Assembly (NCBI RefSeq): GCF_014651635.1
Contig: NZ_BMXG01000023.1
Location: 1-50,751, forward strand
Length of the DNA: 50,751 nt
From: Cerasicoccus arenae
GTDB taxonomy: Bacteria; Verrucomicrobiota; Verrucomicrobiia; Opitutales; Cerasicoccaceae
Direction: 5' to 3'
The number at the start of each line of letters is the position of its first letter. Position 1 is the stretch's first letter. Shown here piece by piece: positions 27,661 to 36,368 of this stretch. The position numbers were made by a program, and so were the translations under genes. Under the pieces are notes generated by a model that searched no databases, was not told the origin of the DNA, and worked only from the letters and a program-made list of their open reading frames with translations.

Positions 27661-28642
27661 TCAAGGGCTTGGCCGCTGCAGCGCGAAGCTTATTTTGAAG
27701 CCATGGGCCAAGGGTGAGCAGGCAGCGTTCCGGGCTGAGGTGAGTCAGGCAGCGAGGCTCGTCAAAATGACAATAATCGCGGCAGGGAAAATGAGGGCAT
27801 TGTGGATCGTGAAGTACGGCTGCGTCGGGGTGGCGTGGTCCAAAGCGTTCCGGTAAGTTAGGGCCCATAACCGCGAAGACAGGCGTGCCCAGTGCTGCTG
27901 CCAAGTGCGCGGGGCCGGAGTCATGCGCGAGGACGGCGTCCGCGGCACCCAAGACAGCGACGAGAGCAGGCAGGTCGAGTTGATCAAGGACAACGTCGGC
28001 CAGCGGACGGAGCATTTGACCGTGGCCGGTAGGGTCGGGGATGAGGACTAACGAAAACGCTGCTTGTCCGCTGAGGCTCGTCAGCACCGCCTGCCAGGAG
28101 GCTTCGGGCCAACGGCGAGTAGGTTGAGCGGCACCAGCGTGAAAAATTACCCAGGGTCGGGGGAGGTTGGCTAAATTTGGAGGGAGGGCGTGTTGGTAAA
28201 GGGGGGGGGGGAGGATTGGGCGATCGGGGGGATTGAGGCCTGCCGCACGGGCGAGTGTAATCCAGTCCTCGGATCGGTGACGCGGCATCTCAGGCCAGTC
28301 GAGGCCTGCGTTTAAAAAGGGTTGGCTCAAGGAGTGACGAAAACTTCGCCTTTGGCGGACGCCTGCCAGCCAAAGGAAAAGGTGGTCACGCGGGTCTGGT
28401 CGAGCGGACCAGCCGTCCGCAAAGTGAATGCCCCGCAGACGCTTAATCAATCGTAGGATTTTGGGCCAAGGCCATTGCCAGAGGCGATACTTACCGCGGA
28501 ATACAGTCCACGGTGCCGACCACTCAATCCAGTGCACGGTGGGGTAAGCGGGCTCAAGTAATTGCCGGGAGGCAGGTTTGACGAGGGCGTGGACTTCGTC
28601 GCCAGCAGCGAGAGCGGCATCCAGTGCGGGAGTCATCAACAC
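27641..28642 (-). CDS. GT9 heptosyltransferase-like glycosyltransferase, N-terminal frame problem
   Basis: The visible 333 residues show a GT9 fold: FHAGAAQPTRRWPEASW near residue 170, VLAHDSGPAHLAAALGTPVFAVMG near 245, and the closing part of the sugar-nucleotide site. GT9 enzymes add heptose or similar sugars to lipopolysaccharide. The first canonical start (GTG at 28640-28642) falls inside the conserved N-terminal motif: LWGLGDAVLMTPALD continues in frame upstream. The frame stays open to a TAA at 28730-28732, but no ATG, GTG or TTG exists there, only CTG at 28673-28675. A frame-shifted reading would start at ATG 28728-28730. A run of 11 C lies inside the gene (28201-28211). Confidence 0.82.
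   Translation of the reverse strand: MLMTPALDAALAAGDEVHALVKPASRQLLEPAYPTVHWIEWSAPWTVFRGKYRLWQWPWPKILRLIKRLRGIHFADGWSARPDPRDHLFLWLAGVRQRRSFRHSLSQPFLNAGLDWPEMPRHRSEDWITLARAAGLNPPDRPILPPPLYQHALPPNLANLPRPWVIFHAGAAQPTRRWPEASWQAVLTSLSGQAAFSLVLIPDPTGHGQMLRPLADVVLDQLDLPALVAVLGAADAVLAHDSGPAHLAAALGTPVFAVMGPNLPERFGPRHPDAAVLHDPQCPHFPCRDYCHFDEPRCLTHLSPERCLLTLGPWLQNKLRAAAAKPLNAGDYD
28201..28211. repeat. G11 homopolymer tract inside the GT9 gene
   Basis: Eleven G (C on the coding strand) encode the PPP of ILPPPLYQ in the glycosyltransferase. Slippage here would switch the gene on or off, as in known phase-variable surface-sugar genes. Confidence 0.85.
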
Positions 28643-28772
28643 AGCATCGCCCAGCCCCCAAAGTTCGAGGAACAGGTGTTTGCGTGTGTGTGATGCGGAC
28701 TTCGTAGCGATGGCCTTTATTAAACGGCATTAGGGAGGGCATTGGCCAAGCAAAAATGATTGGCTTGATACG

Positions 28773-30281
28773 GTGGTTGGCCATGCTGTGCGGCAGATGT
28801 ATTGGGCACCCGCCATATTACGACCGCTGTGTATGATTGCTGGAACAATGCTGGCGCTGCTCGTTGGTTGGCAATTGGGAACGGGCAGTCTGTTTGGCCC
28901 CCTCGTGCTATGCGGCGGGCTGGCCTACATTTTGATAGTAACGATGCTTCGTTGCCATTGGGAGGCGTTGTTTATGGGGCTGCTAGTGTTGGGGTATCTG
29001 GTGGGCAACCGTGGGTTCGCGCAGCTCATGCCGCCGGGCCTGCCCATGCTTCCCGCCGAGGCAGGGGTGCTAGTCGTCTCTCTGGCGCTGATACTCCGCA
29101 TTCCGCTGGAGCGCGATTTCTCGTTCCGGCTCACGCCGCTGACGGTGTTCATTGCGGTCTGGATGGCGACCTCTTCGGCGCACATGATTTTTGACCTATC
29201 GAGCTCGGGTTTTCTGGCCATTCGGGACTTCGCCATGGTCTATTATGCCGTCTTCTTTTTTGGCGGGATGACGTTGGCTAAACGGGAGCAGTCGATACGG
29301 ATAATCGAGTGGGCGCTGGGAATCGGTTTTGCGCTGATGGCGGTCGGCTATCTGTTGTATCTGGTGGCACCGGAGATGTTTCATCAAATCAGGTATCGGA
29401 GCTCGCCGGTGATCTATTATAAAGGCGACTTGGTCGGCATCTTTGCGGCGGCGGGGATCTTCTTTTACTACGGCGTTTCGACGCGTTGCTCGGGCAAGTT
29501 GGAAAAAATCGGGCTGACGCTGCTCATGGGCTTGTCCGCCGGAGTATTGTTTTTAACGCTAGCTCGTTCCGCAATGGTCGGAGCTGCGATTGGATTATGC
29601 ATCATGGTCATCGCTGGGCACTGGCGGATATTGCCGCGGCTGCTGCTGGTTGGGGTGCTCGGCTCGGCCTTGGTGATTGCGGTGGATATTTCTCACGAAC
29701 GCCGCTTGGCGGAGAGCCAGCTGTATGCGGTCTTCGAGCACGGTGTGTCACTGGTAGATTTCGCGGGGAGCTACGATTACCAGAACCCCGAAAGCAAGGA
29801 CACGGGCGATAACAATCGTTTCCGGCTGGTCTGGTGGCGCTCGCTGACCGAGCATGTTCTGGAGAATGGGCCGGTGCAGGGGCTGGGGTTTGGCTACGAC
29901 TTGGCGAATCCTTTTATCCAGGAATACTACCCGCAGGGCAATGAAACTTTTCGCACGCGTAGCCCGCATAATTTCCTCCTCAGCGTATTTGGGCGAACAG
30001 GCATGATCGGCATTTTCTGTTGGGTGCTTATTCTGGGCGCGATGACAAATCAGGCTTGGCGATTGGTCCGCAAACAGAAGGCCCGAGAACCGCTTCAGCC
30101 TGCCTTAATCTTTCTGATCATGGCCTGGACGATCTTCTTTGGGGCGCTGTTTCAGGTGGTGCTGGAGGGGCCGATGGGCGCGGTGCTTTTCTGGCTCTTG
30201 CTTGGCCTGTCCCAGATGACATTACCAAAGGCATCCGAGGAAACGACCGACGAGAAAGCATTAGCCGCAGAGAATGCGTGA
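28773..30281 (+). CDS. O-antigen ligase/polymerase-like membrane protein
   Basis: The 502-residue protein has about ten to twelve membrane segments and a large loop near residues 315-385 containing NNRFRLVWWRSLTEHVLENGPVQGLGFG and RSPHNFLLSVFGRTG. These are the landmarks of the Wzy/WaaL (PF04932) superfamily: the Arg-containing loop and the H-N pair. Such enzymes polymerise or ligate polysaccharide repeats on the outer face of the inner membrane. The start is GTG at 28773 or ATG at 28797. It is divergent from the GT9-exosortase pair, consistent with one cell-surface polysaccharide locus. Confidence 0.85.
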   Translation: MVGHAVRQMYWAPAILRPLCMIAGTMLALLVGWQLGTGSLFGPLVLCGGLAYILIVTMLRCHWEALFMGLLVLGYLVGNRGFAQLMPPGLPMLPAEAGVLVVSLALILRIPLERDFSFRLTPLTVFIAVWMATSSAHMIFDLSSSGFLAIRDFAMVYYAVFFFGGMTLAKREQSIRIIEWALGIGFALMAVGYLLYLVAPEMFHQIRYRSSPVIYYKGDLVGIFAAAGIFFYYGVSTRCSGKLEKIGLTLLMGLSAGVLFLTLARSAMVGAAIGLCIMVIAGHWRILPRLLLVGVLGSALVIAVDISHERRLAESQLYAVFEHGVSLVDFAGSYDYQNPESKDTGDNNRFRLVWWRSLTEHVLENGPVQGLGFGYDLANPFIQEYYPQGNETFRTRSPHNFLLSVFGRTGMIGIFCWVLILGAMTNQAWRLVRKQKAREPLQPALIFLIMAWTIFFGALFQVVLEGPMGAVLFWLLLGLSQMTLPKASEETTDEKALAAENA

Positions 30282-30296
30282 CGCGTCTTCAACACA

Positions 30297-31268
30297 TCAA
30301 CCACCCTTTGATTTGCGGTAGCGCAAAATAGCCGATGGCGGAAGTCTTAGATAGAGTGATTGGATGGCTCGATTATAGTGCTGGAAGGTGCGTGCGGCAA
30401 GGCGATCCAGTGCGCGTTCTTTCTCCCCCAAGGGAGCATCGGGCAGGCAATCGGGTTCGTCGGCAAATTTTCCGGCGAGTGAAAAGCGGTTGGCCCAGTA
30501 TTGGCGATAACGGGCGATTTTTTGGCGTTCAGTTGGTGTGAGGATTTCCGCACGATCCGGTGGAACGATGATTTTCCCTTGGGCGAGCGGGCGATGCAGA
30601 TCGCGCTCGGTGCCGATGGCGAAGGCTGGCGCGAAGGCTTGGGCATTCACGCAATTTTCATCAATGCCGAGGAAGCGCCAGACTTTAGCCAAAGCGGCGT
30701 CGGGGCTCTCTAGAAGGTGGTGATAGCTGAGCTGATGGACGTTGGCGGCCGGGTTGTCGAAGGTTTCGAGAAGGCGCTCCAGACCGATGAGGAACCACGC
30801 GTCGAGCATAGGCTTGCAGAAATACCGGCTTTTGGCGGCGGCATGACGCACACTGCGTAGGATGTCCGCCGGTTCGCGCCAAAGCATAATCAAACGAGCC
30901 TGCGGATTGTCGCGTAGCAATGCTTCTGCGGAGAAGGCGTAGACCGGGCTTTTCTCACCGCCATAGCGAGCACCAGTTTTTCCGGCATATTCAGAAAAAA
31001 GTCGTTGGGCGGCCATGCCCCAATTGGCGGGCGGTTGGGGGTCAAAACCTGTCGGCAGGTCTGCACGGGAGAGCGAGCCGTTCCAGAGGTCCCAGCGCTT
31101 GCGCCAATCACTCCTTGGCTGAGGGCCAGGCATGCGTGGGTAGCGATCATGGAGGTTGAGCTCGTAGATGAGAGCCACCTCGGGGTGCGCATTGAGGAGG
31201 CTGTGCAGGAGCGTGGTGCCTGAGCGAAACGCGCCCAGCGCCCAGAGTGTTTCTGGCGGCGCTACCAT
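30297..31268 (-). CDS. sulfotransferase family protein
   Basis: The 323-residue cytosolic protein has the PAPS-binding 5'-PSB loop GAFRSGTTLLHSLLNAHPEV at about residues 11-30 and the LIMLWREPADILRS segment (3'-phosphate-binding region). The ATG at 31266-31268 is chosen because it directly precedes the P-loop and overlaps the upstream gene's stop by seven bases; the longer frame reads through that gene. Enzymes of this family sulfate carbohydrates or proteins, which fits the surface polysaccharide genes nearby. The substrate is unknown. Confidence 0.85.
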   Translation of the reverse strand: MVAPPETLWALGAFRSGTTLLHSLLNAHPEVALIYELNLHDRYPRMPGPQPRSDWRKRWDLWNGSLSRADLPTGFDPQPPANWGMAAQRLFSEYAGKTGARYGGEKSPVYAFSAEALLRDNPQARLIMLWREPADILRSVRHAAAKSRYFCKPMLDAWFLIGLERLLETFDNPAANVHQLSYHHLLESPDAALAKVWRFLGIDENCVNAQAFAPAFAIGTERDLHRPLAQGKIIVPPDRAEILTPTERQKIARYRQYWANRFSLAGKFADEPDCLPDAPLGEKERALDRLAARTFQHYNRAIQSLYLRLPPSAILRYRKSKGG

Positions 31269-31792
31269 CGCCCCATGATGCCGTAGGTGATCCAAGTGAA
31301 GCCTGCTGTCCACATGGCAACCAAGGCCAGCGAGAATAATAAAATGACCGGATTGACCCCAAACAACAGGCCATAAAGCCCATTGCCAGCGATGATTAGG
31401 AAATTGCCGCCGAAAATGCCCCATAGGTAATCACGAGTGCGTCGGGTCATGCGCGGGCGCATGTCTTCATCGGTGATGACGAGCTTGTCGGGGTCTTCGT
31501 GGGAGCGGTTGATCGCAAGCACTTCGTAGGCATCGGTGGCCAATGCGGCTGGGGCTTCGGCCTCTGCCTGATAACGCTCAGTTCGCAAGTGAATCGTCGA
31601 TGGGGGAAAAAGAAAGCTGTCAAGTTCTGGCCAATCGCTAATGGCGATCCATTCGCTGTTGTCTGGCGGTGCCACGAGGGTGTTTCGGCTAATCACTCCG
31701 GTCTCGGAAAATTCTTTGAGTTGGTCGAGTAGGTAGGGGCCACGTGCTTGCTTGGCCTCGGAATCAAAAAAATATAGCCGCTCGCTGCTCAT
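31262..31792 (-). CDS. GYF_2-domain membrane protein
   Basis: The 176-residue protein begins with a GYF_2-type domain (residues 4-55: YFFDSEAKQARGPYLLDQL, then WIAISDWPEL), a fold usually involved in protein-peptide binding. Two membrane helices follow near residues 128-172. The ATG at 31790-31792 is preferred over the longer frame's start, whose extra residues look random. It overlaps the sulfotransferase gene, and follows the gene at 31800 after seven bases, so the three likely form one operon. Confidence 0.8.
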   Translation of the reverse strand: MSSERLYFFDSEAKQARGPYLLDQLKEFSETGVISRNTLVAPPDNSEWIAISDWPELDSFLFPPSTIHLRTERYQAEAEAPAALATDAYEVLAINRSHEDPDKLVITDEDMRPRMTRRTRDYLWGIFGGNFLIIAGNGLYGLLFGVNPVILLFSLALVAMWTAGFTWITYGIMGRW

Positions 31793-31799
31793 GTGTCGG

Positions 31800-32471
31800 T
31801 TAGAAGCCCGCAAGACTATCGGGTGCGGACTGGTTTTCCCGTTCTTTTTTGGCTTTCCCAAGGAGATCGTCGGTGTTGATCATGAAGATCATAATGGAAT
31901 TGCCGTTTAGGTTTGCGGCCATCTCACCATCAGTGCGGTGAAGGTTGTTCGGTAACAATGGCTTATAGTCTTTGTTGGGGTATTTATCCTCGGGTAGAGC
32001 ACCTTTAACCCAGGAAGAGGAGGCTTGGTTCATGGCCAGAAGCCCGTTGGACTCAGCCTCATTGATACTGCCTGAACGTGTGTAAACTTCAAGCACTGAG
32101 CGATCCTTATAATACACGACAAAGAGCAACCAGCCGTCAGGCTCACGAACCGGTTTCCCATCTCTCCCTACGAGCTCACTGCTGAAGGCACGGTCGTTAC
32201 CAACCTTTTTATAGTAAACGCCGACAGACAGGTTTAGGTCGTCATGGGGTACTAATTCGCCTTTTGAATTGGGTGTGAGCATGGCCGACTTGAGCGGGGA
32301 GCGATCCAGGTAGAAGTTGGCAATGTCATCGTCGATAACGATGCCCCGATTGCCCGCAGTGATCCGGCGCTCGATGGTGGATTTACTTTCGCCAATGCGT
32401 GCGTGAGCGGTAATGACTGCCAACATGCAGGCGGCGATTAAAGCAAAGGTGCGGGGCGGGAAATATGTCAT
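31800..32471 (-). CDS. exported protein of unknown function
   Basis: The 223-residue protein has a signal peptide (residues 1-23, cleaved near AHARI). The mature part contains repeated aromatic-rich strands (VVYYKDRSVLEVYTRSG), and no known domain is recognised. The ATG at 32469-32471 gives MTYFPPRTFALIAACML; the longer frame adds 12 residues without a signal character. It is the first gene of the operon with the GYF protein and the sulfotransferase. Confidence 0.65.
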   Translation of the reverse strand: MTYFPPRTFALIAACMLAVITAHARIGESKSTIERRITAGNRGIVIDDDIANFYLDRSPLKSAMLTPNSKGELVPHDDLNLSVGVYYKKVGNDRAFSSELVGRDGKPVREPDGWLLFVVYYKDRSVLEVYTRSGSINEAESNGLLAMNQASSSWVKGALPEDKYPNKDYKPLLPNNLHRTDGEMAANLNGNSIMIFMINTDDLLGKAKKERENQSAPDSLAGF

Positions 32472-32567
32472 AACGACGACTAAAAACTTACTTTTCCACT
32501 TTGGCAAGCATCACACGAATTCCCGGAAGGCATTGACTTACCTTGTCTGCAGGGCTAGGTTTCGTTT

Positions 32568-32831
32568 GTGGATGAGAGGCATGGTTCGTGGGTGAAAGTT
32601 TGCGCGGGATACGGATTGGTTGCGCTGTCCACTGTGCTTTGGCTAATGGCCCCAATGCCTTGGTGGGTGCCTGAACTCGCAATTTTTGTTCGGTTGTTGA
32701 GCGGGCTATTTATCATCGCACTGGCAGAATTGGCTTTTCATTACGGACTTTGTTTGCTTGGCCCGGAGGGGGCGCAGCACTTCAATCGCTGGGCCTGTTT
32801 AAAGCGTAGCTATCGCTGGCTGATACATTGA
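32568..32831 (+). CDS. small membrane protein of unknown function
   Basis: An 87-residue frame starts at GTG 32568 (or GTG 32592) and has two hydrophobic segments near residues 13-32 and 38-64. The C-terminus is rich in Trp and Arg. No family is recognised and the start is uncertain, so this is a tentative gene. It sits between the divergent exported-protein gene and rpoZ. Confidence 0.45.
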   Translation: MDERHGSWVKVCAGYGLVALSTVLWLMAPMPWWVPELAIFVRLLSGLFIIALAELAFHYGLCLLGPEGAQHFNRWACLKRSYRWLIH

Positions 32832-33004
32832 GTTTTGCACGGAAAAAGCCCTTGGGCGAAACCAGTGGCTTTGAAAATGCGCTCTGTCGTGGGATTGACC
32901 TCTAATCGTGTTCTGGAAGATCAGGCGAATTAAAGCTTGTCATTGATTCACGATCACCCAATTTTTACCGGTTTTCCCAAATTGCCAATTAACCAGACCG
33001 TACC

Positions 33005-33217
33005 ATGCGCGACGAATACTTAATCGAAGCCCAGAAGAAAATAGAAGATCCCAACATCCTGATCAACGTGGTTAGCCGCCGCGTGAAGCAGTTGAAGTAT
33101 GGGATGAAACCCTTGGTCGAGTCCTTAGAAAAGCTCGAGCCTGAGGACATTGCTCTACGCGAAATCATCGAGGGAAAAATCGATTACGAACTGTATTATT
33201 CGGCTGACGGCCTCTAA
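33005..33217 (+). CDS. rpoZ: DNA-directed RNA polymerase omega subunit
   Basis: Omega helps assemble RNA polymerase by latching the beta-prime C-terminus. The 70-residue product begins MRDEYLIEAQKKIEDPNILI and includes INVVSRRVKQLKYG, the omega core, and an ALREIIEGKIDYELY tail with the usual acidic/aliphatic pattern. This short form matches omega proteins seen in Verrucomicrobiota and relatives. It precedes a terminator and smpB. Confidence 0.88.
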   Translation: MRDEYLIEAQKKIEDPNILINVVSRRVKQLKYGMKPLVESLEKLEPEDIALREIIEGKIDYELYYSADGL

Positions 33218-33239
33218 GTGAGCTGTTTTGAATTTTCAG

Positions 33240-33272
33240 CGGATTGACTCGGTGAGGGTCAATCCGTTTTTT
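33240..33272 (+). terminator. rho-independent terminator after rpoZ
   Basis: CGGATTGAC (33240-33248) pairs with GTCAATCCG (33258-33266) around a nine-base loop and is followed by TTTTTTAT. It ends 23 bases after the rpoZ stop and a few bases before the smpB start, so it may either end the rpoZ transcript or attenuate read-through into smpB. Confidence 0.82.
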
Positions 33273-33278
33273 ATATCC

Positions 33279-33752
33279 ATGGCCAAGAAAAAGAAAGATG
33301 ACCATATCCGGGAGTTGCGCAACGGCAAGGCGTTCCACAACTACTTCGTGGGCGATAAGTTCGAGGCCGGGATCAAGCTGACTGGCCCGGAGGTCAAGTC
33401 GATCCGCGCTGGAAAGGGCCAGATCACGGAGTCTTTTGTGCGGATTGACAGCGATGGTGTGCCCACGCTCTACCATGCTTACATCGACGAGTTTGTCTTC
33501 GACAACACAGGCACCCACAACCCGACGCGGGCACGGAAACTCCTTTTGCATAAAAAGGAAATCTCGCGTATCAAGCAGGAGATGGAAGCGGGTGGCCAAG
33601 CGCTGATCCCGCTGCGTCTTTATTTTAAACAGGCCTTGATCAAGGTCGAGATCGCGCTCTGCAAGGGCAAGCAACTCCACGACAAGCGCCAGTCTCTTAA
33701 GAAAAAGGAACAGCTTCGTGAGGCTGACCGTGCGGTGTCTTTTCGGCGTTAG
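33279..33752 (+). CDS. smpB: SsrA-binding protein SmpB
   Basis: SmpB brings tmRNA to stalled ribosomes for trans-translation. The 157-residue product shows the family pattern AFHNYFVGDKFEAGIKLTG (partial), EVKSIRAGKG, the NPTRARKLLLHKKEI stretch and the basic C-terminal tail KGKQLHDKRQSLKKKE. The ATG at 33279 is used; the frame opens earlier from a TTG but runs through the terminator. No tmRNA gene was found in the window. Confidence 0.95.
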   Translation: MAKKKKDDHIRELRNGKAFHNYFVGDKFEAGIKLTGPEVKSIRAGKGQITESFVRIDSDGVPTLYHAYIDEFVFDNTGTHNPTRARKLLLHKKEISRIKQEMEAGGQALIPLRLYFKQALIKVEIALCKGKQLHDKRQSLKKKEQLREADRAVSFRR

Positions 33753-33767
33753 TTGATTTTCTGAGCC

Positions 33768-34235
33768 ATGCTCCACGTCGTCCTGCACCAGCCAGAGATT
33801 CCACAGAATACCGGTAATATCGGGCGGATGTGCGCGATTACACAAAGCCGACTGCACCTGATTCATCCCTTGGGATTCGTCATCTCTGACCGCCAGCTCA
33901 AGCGTAGCGGTATGGACTATTGGAGGGAGCTCGACGTTGAGCATCACGCAGACTGGAATGCATATCAGACATCTGCCGCGCCGTCGCGTTGCTGGTTGCT
34001 CACGACGAAGGCCGAGCGCACGATTTGGGATGTTGAATTCGCAGCAGAAGATGCCCTTGTTTTCGGCAATGAAGGCCATGGTGCACCGGAATCCTTACAT
34101 CAGGAACTGGAGGCAACGCGGATAATGATTCCGCAATTTGCGACTGATCTGCGCTCGCTGAATCTCTCCACAGCAGCGGGAATTGTTGTTTATGAAGCCT
34201 TGCGTCAGATCCGTAGTCGTAATGAACCGGGGTAA
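33768..34235 (+). CDS. trmL: tRNA (cytidine/uridine-34)-2'-O-methyltransferase
   Basis: TrmL methylates the wobble ribose of some tRNA-Leu. This 155-residue SPOUT enzyme shows PEIPQNTGNIGRMC near residue 9, then LVFGNEGHGAPES near residue 96, and RSLNLSTAAGIVVYEALRQ at 128-146: the trefoil-knot SAM-binding elements in the family order. It follows smpB after 15 bases, the usual loose operon distance. A hairpin at 34259-34276 (TGACGCA/TGCGTCA) with only a short T tract lies downstream. Confidence 0.93.
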   Translation: MLHVVLHQPEIPQNTGNIGRMCAITQSRLHLIHPLGFVISDRQLKRSGMDYWRELDVEHHADWNAYQTSAAPSRCWLLTTKAERTIWDVEFAAEDALVFGNEGHGAPESLHQELEATRIMIPQFATDLRSLNLSTAAGIVVYEALRQIRSRNEPG

Positions 34236-34321
34236 TATTTCCCCAAAAAAAGCCTAATTGACGCATGTTTGCGTCATTTCGTCATTGACGAGGCCATGCA
34301 GCCCTGTGCTTTTGTTAATGC

Positions 34322-34444
34322 ATGACGAAGCGCATTATTCTTCTTATATTAACGGCAGTAACTTTGTTACTAGCGGGTAGTGGTTGTTCTTCTGCTGACA
34401 CGGATGAGCACGGTGTCGTGCGTTCTTCCGGTGGTTGGTTCTAA
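34322..34444 (+). CDS. very small putative lipoprotein (40 residues)
   Basis: A 40-residue frame from ATG 34322 to TAA 34442-34444 begins MTKRIILLILTAVTLLLAG and continues SGCSS, a signal-peptide-like hydrophobic run followed by a Cys in an imperfect lipobox (GSGC). The mature part is only about 19 residues. It overlaps the convergent monooxygenase stop by four bases. The reading rests only on the signal-like N-terminus. Confidence 0.4.
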   Translation: MTKRIILLILTAVTLLLAGSGCSSADTDEHGVVRSSGGWF

Positions 34445-36075
34445 ACAGTCCCGATTTTTAGGCGGTTTAAGTAGGCGATGAGCGAATTGCCATCCAGAGG
34501 GAGACTTCGGAAGGCGATATAGCCATCTGGCCGAATTAAATAGAGAGCCTGAACTTGAGTTACGCCGTAGTTCTTGTGTGCGGTTAGTCGTGCATCGAGG
34601 TAGACGTAATCGGTTGAGTCCAATCCGCGCGGTAGTTTGCGCCCACTTACACAGGCACATTTAAGCCATTTTCCCAGCCTCCGTTGAGACTGTTCAAGGG
34701 TCAATTTCATGTGGCTCAGCTCATCTTCGTTGGCGTCAGAACTGATAAAGAGCAGGAGTGTGTAATGCGGGCCGTGGTAGAGATCATACAAGCGTGTGGG
34801 CTTGCCACTCTCACTTTGGGTTACAATGGCGTCCGGAGCACGGTCGCCAGGCTGTGGACCTTGGGCAAAGGGTGATCGCGTGCTGGCAGCAGCAGCCCCT
34901 AGGTACTCGCCCACGCATTTGGTGTCCCGGTAGTTTACGTCTATTTCTTCAATGGAATCGACCATTTTGTGTTGTACGATTCCGAGGCTCGCCATAACTG
35001 GGAGCAAACGGTTACGAATCGCTGCCCCAACGGGATTCTGCATGGTGGCAACCTTGGTCATGCGGTCCGTCAGTTCCACTACACCACGCCCGATTGGCTG
35101 ACGTTCGGGGGAATAGCTTTCAAGTAAATCACCTAGGTTCTCTGATTTTAGTGCGAGCTTCCAAGCTAAGTTGTAGGCATCCTGCATGCCGGTATTCATA
35201 CCTTGTCCGCCAGCAGGGCTGTGAATATGCGCTGCGTCGCCCGCCAAGAAAACCCGTCCATCACGGTATTCCTGCACAATGCGATGATGAATGCGGAAAT
35301 TGGAAAACCATATGCCATCGCTGATGTGGCTTTGCTGCTTGGTGCGTTTATCCATGAGTTGCTGGAAATACGCTTCGTCCAGTTCCGGTTCATCAGTTGT
35401 AGAAACTGTAGCGATGACGCGGAATCGCTTGTCCCGCATAGGGAAGAGGATCAGGAAGCCATCACCGTGGAAAAACATATGCATTTCGTCTGGCGCGAGC
35501 GCGGAATCAATGTGGACGTCGGCTAAGGCGAAATGCTCCGGGTAGGCATTACCGTCGAAATGCATTCCTAAGATTTTGCGTACGATGCTATGTGAGCCAT
35601 CGCAACCAACGACATAGGGGTAGGTGGACTTTTCTACCACGCCGCCTTTTTTGCGCAGTTCTACGGCGACGCCGTCTTCGTCCTGGGAAAGACCCATCAA
35701 TTCCACGTAACGCTCCACCTTGTGCCCCATCTCAGCGAGCCGCTCAATGAATAGGGCTTCGGTCAGGTTTTGAGGAAGGTCCAGCGTGAAGTTGTGTTTG
35801 CTGTCGACTTCGCTCAAATTCACGTGTGTGAGCTGCTTGCCTCCCGCGTAAAAATTCATCCGGTGGACTTTCAGGCCACGTTCGATGAACCGGTCAACAA
35901 GGCCCATGTCTTCCAGCATTTCTAATGAGCGGGCGTGTATTCCGAGTGCTTTCGAGGTTTTTGAGGCTTCGGGGCGTTTTTCAATCAGACGAAAGGGAAC
36001 ACCGTAGCGGGCGAGTTCGCAGGCTAGACAAAGGCCAACAGGACCGGCACCAACAATTAAAATCGGGGAAGACAT
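34441..36075 (-). CDS. FAD-dependent aromatic-ring monooxygenase (PHBH-like)
   Basis: The 544-residue protein follows the group A flavin hydroxylase layout: the Rossmann GxGxxG VGAGPVGLCLA near residue 10, the DG motif VVGCDGSHSIVRKILG near residue 158, and the GD motif FLAGDAAHIHSPAGGQGMNTG near 280-300. The C-terminal 120 residues resemble the thioredoxin-like domain found in phenol-hydroxylase relatives. Such enzymes hydroxylate phenolic substrates with NAD(P)H and O2. The ATG at 36073-36075 is preferred over an upstream start. Confidence 0.9.
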   Translation of the reverse strand: MSSPILIVGAGPVGLCLACELARYGVPFRLIEKRPEASKTSKALGIHARSLEMLEDMGLVDRFIERGLKVHRMNFYAGGKQLTHVNLSEVDSKHNFTLDLPQNLTEALFIERLAEMGHKVERYVELMGLSQDEDGVAVELRKKGGVVEKSTYPYVVGCDGSHSIVRKILGMHFDGNAYPEHFALADVHIDSALAPDEMHMFFHGDGFLILFPMRDKRFRVIATVSTTDEPELDEAYFQQLMDKRTKQQSHISDGIWFSNFRIHHRIVQEYRDGRVFLAGDAAHIHSPAGGQGMNTGMQDAYNLAWKLALKSENLGDLLESYSPERQPIGRGVVELTDRMTKVATMQNPVGAAIRNRLLPVMASLGIVQHKMVDSIEEIDVNYRDTKCVGEYLGAAAASTRSPFAQGPQPGDRAPDAIVTQSESGKPTRLYDLYHGPHYTLLLFISSDANEDELSHMKLTLEQSQRRLGKWLKCACVSGRKLPRGLDSTDYVYLDARLTAHKNYGVTQVQALYLIRPDGYIAFRSLPLDGNSLIAYLNRLKIGTV

Positions 36076-36368
36076 AAGTATCGAAGGAATAAAGTGATTA
36101 CGCCGCCTTGAAAAGAATTTATGCAAATTAATTTATCGCACTGTGACCAGATTGGCAACGAGTGGTGTTTGAAAAATTTGTTTTACCCCAACCTTTAATA
36201 AGCCCGATTAGTCGAGATTCCAGTTTCATGGGGCATTCTAGGTATCGTATATTTTGTAGGGAAGCAATTCAAACGTCTGACTCGTTTGCATCTTCCAGAG
36301 TGAAGATAAGTGAAGTTTGCGACAGATTATGCGCGACTCCCAGCGGGCGCAGGCCATAGCCTTTACGG

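Noticed and set aside
33165-34079. 304-codon minus-strand frame opposite smpB and trmL
   Set aside because: Both plus-strand genes are well-supported conserved families, so this is a shadow frame.
34259-34276. TGACGCA/TGCGTCA hairpin as a terminator of trmL
   Set aside because: The stem is good but the T tract is only three long and interrupted, so it is not listed as a terminator.
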